A stretch of DNA of 6,872 bases from JAGLGH01 sp034723595 (GTDB lineage: Archaea > Nanobdellota > Nanobdellia > Woesearchaeales > JAGLGH01). The DNA is taken from assembly GCA_034723595.1 (NCBI GenBank), contig JAYEPB010000154.1, forward strand, positions 1-6,872. The letters run 5' to 3'. Of this stretch, positions 4,312 to 6,872 are shown in pieces (the stretch's first letter is position 1; each line of letters starts with the position of its first letter). The position numbers were made by a program, and so were the translations under genes. The notes beneath the pieces were generated by a model. The model did not search any database. It was given only the letters and a program-made list of their open reading frames with translations, and was not told where the DNA came from.

Positions 4312-4998
4312 TTATTTATCTGCAAGACTAACATCATCTATCATCATCTGTGATGTAAACTCATTTTTTTCTAATATTGTGAATCTGTTGATTGCAAGTT
4401 TTTTCTTAAACATAGGACAGTCAATAACAAGACTTTCAAATTCCCCAGCCTCTCCTGCAACATTTATGCCGCATTCATTCTTAAGATCAACAAGCTTATT
4501 GATATCTCTCTTGCCTATCTTCCTGCCAAGCCAGCCATGGTTCAGGCCTCTTGCAGCAACTGAAGTGAATATCATGTGAAATCTTGCAGCAACTAGATCA
4601 TACATTTCTTTTTCGCTGTCAATCTCCCAGATAGGAGAATGCACTTCAAGCCCAAGTTCATTGCAAACTTTTTCTATATCCTCCTTTTTGGATTTTGAAT
4701 GCCTAATTCCTGTAACAACGCCAAGAATGCCATATTTAGCTTTTGCTTCTCTCAGAGCTTGCATAAGTTCTTCATTCTCCTCACCATTTGTCTTCTTTAT
4801 TATTACAGGAAGCTCCATTGCTTCTGCCTGAAGCTCAACAATCTTAACAACAGAAGAAGTAAACATACACGAATAAAGGCTTTCATCAATCATAGAAACT
4901 AGGCATGCTATATCATAACCTTTTTTCTTCATCAGGTATATCGAATAAATGCTGTCTTTTCTTGAACTGAACAGAGCAGCAAGCTTTTTCACAGTCAT
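4312..4998 (-). CDS. dph6: Dph6-like PP-loop ATPase (diphthine--ammonia ligase family), 228 aa, degenerate ATP loop
   Basis: Dph6 performs the last step of diphthamide synthesis on EF2, an ATP-dependent amidation. Length and overall pattern fit: an N-terminal alpha/beta-hydrolase-like nucleotide fold, VELQAEAMELPVI (53-65), IFTSVAARGLNHGWLGRKI (143-161) and the family signature INVAGEAGEFESLV (178-191). Two expected motifs are altered. The PP-loop SGGKDS is SSRKDS (11-16), and the region where the family usually has GAI-SDYQ-R reads GIRHSKSKKED (97-107); the ESYMFH-like segment is ESLYSCMFT. The enzyme may be a weakened or repurposed paralogue, so the name is by family. ATG 4998 is preceded by no ribosome-binding site but by a TATA-like box 23-31 bases upstream, suggesting a leaderless mRNA. 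A remnant of the same 3' end occurs at 910-976. Confidence 0.78.
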   Translation of the reverse strand: MTVKKLAALFSSRKDSIYSIYLMKKKGYDIACLVSMIDESLYSCMFTSSVVKIVELQAEAMELPVIIKKTNGEENEELMQALREAKAKYGILGVVTGIRHSKSKKEDIEKVCNELGLEVHSPIWEIDSEKEMYDLVAARFHMIFTSVAARGLNHGWLGRKIGKRDINKLVDLKNECGINVAGEAGEFESLVIDCPMFKKKLAINRFTILEKNEFTSQMMIDDVSLADK

Positions 4999-5020
4999 AT
5001 ATCAGATATAGATCATGGAT

Positions 5021-5029
5021 TATTTAATT
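5021..5029 (-). promoter_or_regulatory. TATA-like box for dph6
   Basis: AATTAAATA on the minus strand lies 23-31 bases before the ATG, the distance expected when transcription starts at or near the first codon. The absence of a ribosome-binding site agrees with leaderless translation. Confidence 0.4.
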
Positions 5030-5081
5030 GTTTCGGAAAGAAGGCATCAGGAAGTGTAGTATGCTTTATTTAGTGCTTATA

Positions 5082-5234
5082 TCAGGAATAATGGTTTTGT
5101 TTAAAAATTGTATAATCTATTATTTTATATGTTGAAACTCTTCCTTTTGGTATCTTTTTTGTTAGCTGAAGGACTTTTTCATCAAAGTTTGTTTTTTTAA
5201 GAAGCAGATAATCTTCTGCTGAGTCATATATCAT
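5082..5234 (-). pseudogene. Truncated O6-alkylguanine-DNA alkyltransferase (ogt/MGMT family), N-terminal 36-40 residues only
   Basis: The frame encodes 50 residues. MIYDSAEDYLLLKKTNFDEK then VLQLTKKIPKGRVSTYK is the start of the alkyltransferase DNA-binding domain (F-x-x-K-V...IPKG-V-TY). After STYKI the match ends and the frame runs IDYTIFKQNHYS to a TGA. The rest of the domain, including the helix-turn-helix arginine finger and the PCHRV active-site cysteine, is absent in all frames up to dph6. So it is a deletion remnant, not a simple frameshift. Its ATG overlaps the cysS stop as ATGA (5234-5231), the layout of translationally coupled operon genes. The intact gene was therefore once translated right after cysS. 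The stub could still be made but cannot transfer alkyl groups. Confidence 0.75.
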
Positions 5235-6682
5235 ATAACCTTAACCCTTGGTCCTTTAGAAGTATCTTCAATTACATAACCCATCTCTTTTAATTCATCT
5301 CTTATTTTGTCAGCCTCTGCAAAATCCTTTTGCTTTCTCGCTTTCTCGCGCATCTCTGCTTTTTCCAGTATCTCAGCAGGTATGTCTGCTTTTTCATGCT
5401 GCATAACTCCCAGCACAGAATCAAAGCCAAGCATTGCTTCTTTTACTTTTTTAGCATTTATTGAATCAATTACATCTATTGTTGCATTAATATTTGACAT
5501 AAAAACAAAAATTGCTGCAAGACCTCCGGATATATTGAGATCATCGTCCATTGCATTTTCAAATTGACTCTTAGCCAGATGAATCATATCATTTACTTCA
5601 TTATCACTTTCTTCTGCGAAATTATTAATATTATCATTTCTATTCTTCTCAGTTCTTAAGTCTGGATTATCTTCTTTAATAATCTCATCTAATCTATCAA
5701 GGAAATCATAGAACTTTTGAAGTGTAGCTGGAATTTTCTTTAGGTTTTCTTCTCTGAAATCAAGCTGTGACCTGTAATGTGTAGAAAGAAGCTCAAATCT
5801 TATAGCTCTTGCTTCATAGCCTTTATCTATAAGATCTCTTAAAGTAAAAAAGTTTCCCAGAGATTTGCTCATTTTTTCACCATTTATAACCAGGTGCGAG
5901 CAGTGCATCCAGTAATTGACAAACCTTTTGCCTGTTGCAGCTTCGCTTTGAGCAATCTCATTTTCATGATGCGGAAACATATTGTCTGTTCCGCCTGTAT
6001 GGATATCAAAAGTGTCTCCAAGATATTTCATTGCCATAGCTGAACATTCAATATGCCAGCCAGGTCTTCCTTTTCCAAATTCACTTTCCCAGAAAACATC
6101 TCCATCATCAGCATCCCATGCTTTCCACAATGCAAAATCAGAAGCGCTTTCTTTTTCATATTCATCTTGTTTTACTCTTGCTCCGCTTTTCATCCCTTTC
6201 ATATCAATATGCGCAAGCTTTCCATATTCTTTAAACTTTGATATTCGGTAATATATAGAATTATCATCTCCCTTGTAAGCATATCCCTTATCCATAAGAA
6301 TCTTTATCAATTCAAGCATCTTATTGATATGCTCTGTAGCTTTTGGATATATCTCTGCCTTGTCTATACCTAAAATATCAAGATCAGCAAAAAAAGCTTT
6401 TGAATAGAAGTCTGTAAATTCCTTAAGGCTCTTGCCTTGTTTCTGCGAATCACGTATTGTCTTATCATCAACATCTGTAAGATTCATCACCTGCTTCACT
6501 TCAAAGCCCTTATATTTAAGATATCTTCTGATAAGGTCAGCAAAGAGATATGCCCTGTAATTCCCTATATGAGGGTAATTATAGATAGTAGGGCCGCAGT
6601 TGTACATCCTTACTTTGCCTTTCTCAATCGGATTGAAATCTTCCTTTTTTCTGGTCAATGTATTGAATAGTCTTAATGCCAT
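5231..6682 (-). CDS. cysS: Cysteinyl-tRNA synthetase, 483 aa
   Basis: Class Ia synthetase that charges tRNA-Cys with cysteine using ATP, in the cytoplasm. The Rossmann catalytic domain has the HIGH motif as PHIGN (37-41) after YNCGPTIYNY, and the KMSKS loop intact at 270-274 (GEKMSKSLGN). The four zinc ligands that select cysteine are Cys29, Cys213, His238 and Glu242, at nearly the same positions as in E. coli CysRS. RPGWHIECSAM and HTGGTDNMFPHHENE are typical. A helical anticodon-binding part follows, ending in the DALR-like helix MREKARKQKDFAEADKIRDE and a short C-terminal tail. Length is normal, so it appears complete. The ATG at 6682 is preferred over the GTG at 6691, because that GTG is part of the GGTG ribosome-binding site (6692-6689). 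It ends overlapping the ogt remnant. Confidence 0.97.
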   Translation of the reverse strand: MALRLFNTLTRKKEDFNPIEKGKVRMYNCGPTIYNYPHIGNYRAYLFADLIRRYLKYKGFEVKQVMNLTDVDDKTIRDSQKQGKSLKEFTDFYSKAFFADLDILGIDKAEIYPKATEHINKMLELIKILMDKGYAYKGDDNSIYYRISKFKEYGKLAHIDMKGMKSGARVKQDEYEKESASDFALWKAWDADDGDVFWESEFGKGRPGWHIECSAMAMKYLGDTFDIHTGGTDNMFPHHENEIAQSEAATGKRFVNYWMHCSHLVINGEKMSKSLGNFFTLRDLIDKGYEARAIRFELLSTHYRSQLDFREENLKKIPATLQKFYDFLDRLDEIIKEDNPDLRTEKNRNDNINNFAEESDNEVNDMIHLAKSQFENAMDDDLNISGGLAAIFVFMSNINATIDVIDSINAKKVKEAMLGFDSVLGVMQHEKADIPAEILEKAEMREKARKQKDFAEADKIRDELKEMGYVIEDTSKGPRVKVI

Positions 6683-6688
6683 GATTAT

Positions 6689-6728
6689 CACCTGATTTTA
6701 ATTGTTATTATAGATATTATATATATTT
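6689..6728 (-). promoter_or_regulatory. cysS promoter (BRE/TATA at ~6718-6733) and ribosome-binding site (6687-6694)
   Basis: On the minus strand CGAAAG (a BRE-like purine element) runs into AAATATATATAA. Initiation about 25 bases on falls near 6698-6695, leaving a leader of ~15 bases. CAGGTGAT (6694-6687) lies four bases before the ATG at 6682 and complements the archaeal 16S tail. Confidence 0.6.
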
Positions 6729-6757
6729 CTTTCGAATAATTTTGCTGAATAATTCGG

Positions 6758-6850
6758 AAAGTAGTTCTCACTTCTAGAGTATATAGATCATTTTTAAACT
6801 TTATAAAGGACATATCACGCACAGACAATTTTCATTTGTGAACTACTTTT
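6758..6850. repeat. Inverted repeat upstream of cysS, with a possible divergent TATA box
   Basis: AAAGTAGTTCTCAC (6758-6771) and GTGAACTACTTTT (6838-6850) are complementary apart from one extra base in the left arm, 66 bases apart. Between them TTTATAAA at 6800-6807 on the plus strand, within the palindrome CTTTATAAAG, could be a TATA box for a gene beyond the window. Paired arms on both sides of such a box could be operator half-sites or ends of a small element. No start codon with a ribosome-binding site is visible to the window end. Confidence 0.35.
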
Positions 6851-6872
6851 CAAATTAACAATTATTTTTTAG

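Noticed and set aside
5307..6670. Several plus-strand frames opposite cysS
   Set aside because: All are Ser/Phe/Ile-rich complements of cysS codons without ribosome-binding sites.
1..6872. CRISPR array, tRNA or rRNA
   Set aside because: No regularly spaced repeats, no cloverleaf with a GTTC T-loop and no rRNA-like sequence were seen on either strand.

Overview
The window is AT-rich (roughly one third G+C by eye) and looks archaeal. It carries a Dph6-family gene (diphthamide is an archaeal and eukaryotic EF2 modification), BRE/TATA-type promoters placed where archaeal ones belong, and GGTG/GGAGG ribosome-binding sites. A low-GC archaeon, possibly of the DPANN type with some bacterial-style exported proteins, fits best. 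No rRNA is present to fix the lineage, so this is inference.

Layout. (A) 1-126: the 3' end of an IS200/IS605-type tnpA and its right-end hairpin. (B) 130-915: an unrecognised 261-aa protein whose start lies only a few bases past the IS end. (C) 910-976: on the minus strand, a remnant of the last ~22 codons of a dph6-like gene, fused at 976 to a piece of a dispersed repeat. (D) 993-1540: a long stretch without a gene, with a TATA box near its end. (E) 1558-3441: two exported proteins. The second is bracketed by two identical 84-bp direct repeats (2732-2815 and 3491-3574), each holding a stem-loop and a T-rich tail. (F) about 3630-4300: a complete single-gene IS200-like element with structured left end, tnpA and structured right end. 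(G) 4312-6682, minus strand: dph6-like gene, a truncated O6-alkylguanine-DNA alkyltransferase (ogt) fragment, and cysS. (H) 6690-6872: the cysS promoter and an inverted repeat.

How it fits together. The right part is housekeeping (cysteinyl-tRNA synthetase, EF2 modification). In it the DNA-repair gene coupled to cysS is reduced to 50 codons, and the Dph6-like enzyme has lost the two glycines of its ATP-binding loop. The middle part looks like accessory DNA. It is bracketed by two same-orientation copies of the dph6 3' end (944-976 and 4343-4375, 31 of 33 bases identical), and the left copy remains recognisable to its stop codon. The simplest reading is that the two exported-protein genes, their repeats and the IS entered between the 130-915 gene and dph6, or that a second dph6 copy was lost there. 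No complete new system can be demonstrated. The most unusual parts are the dph6-bracketed segment, the 84-bp repeat cassette and the degenerate Dph6.
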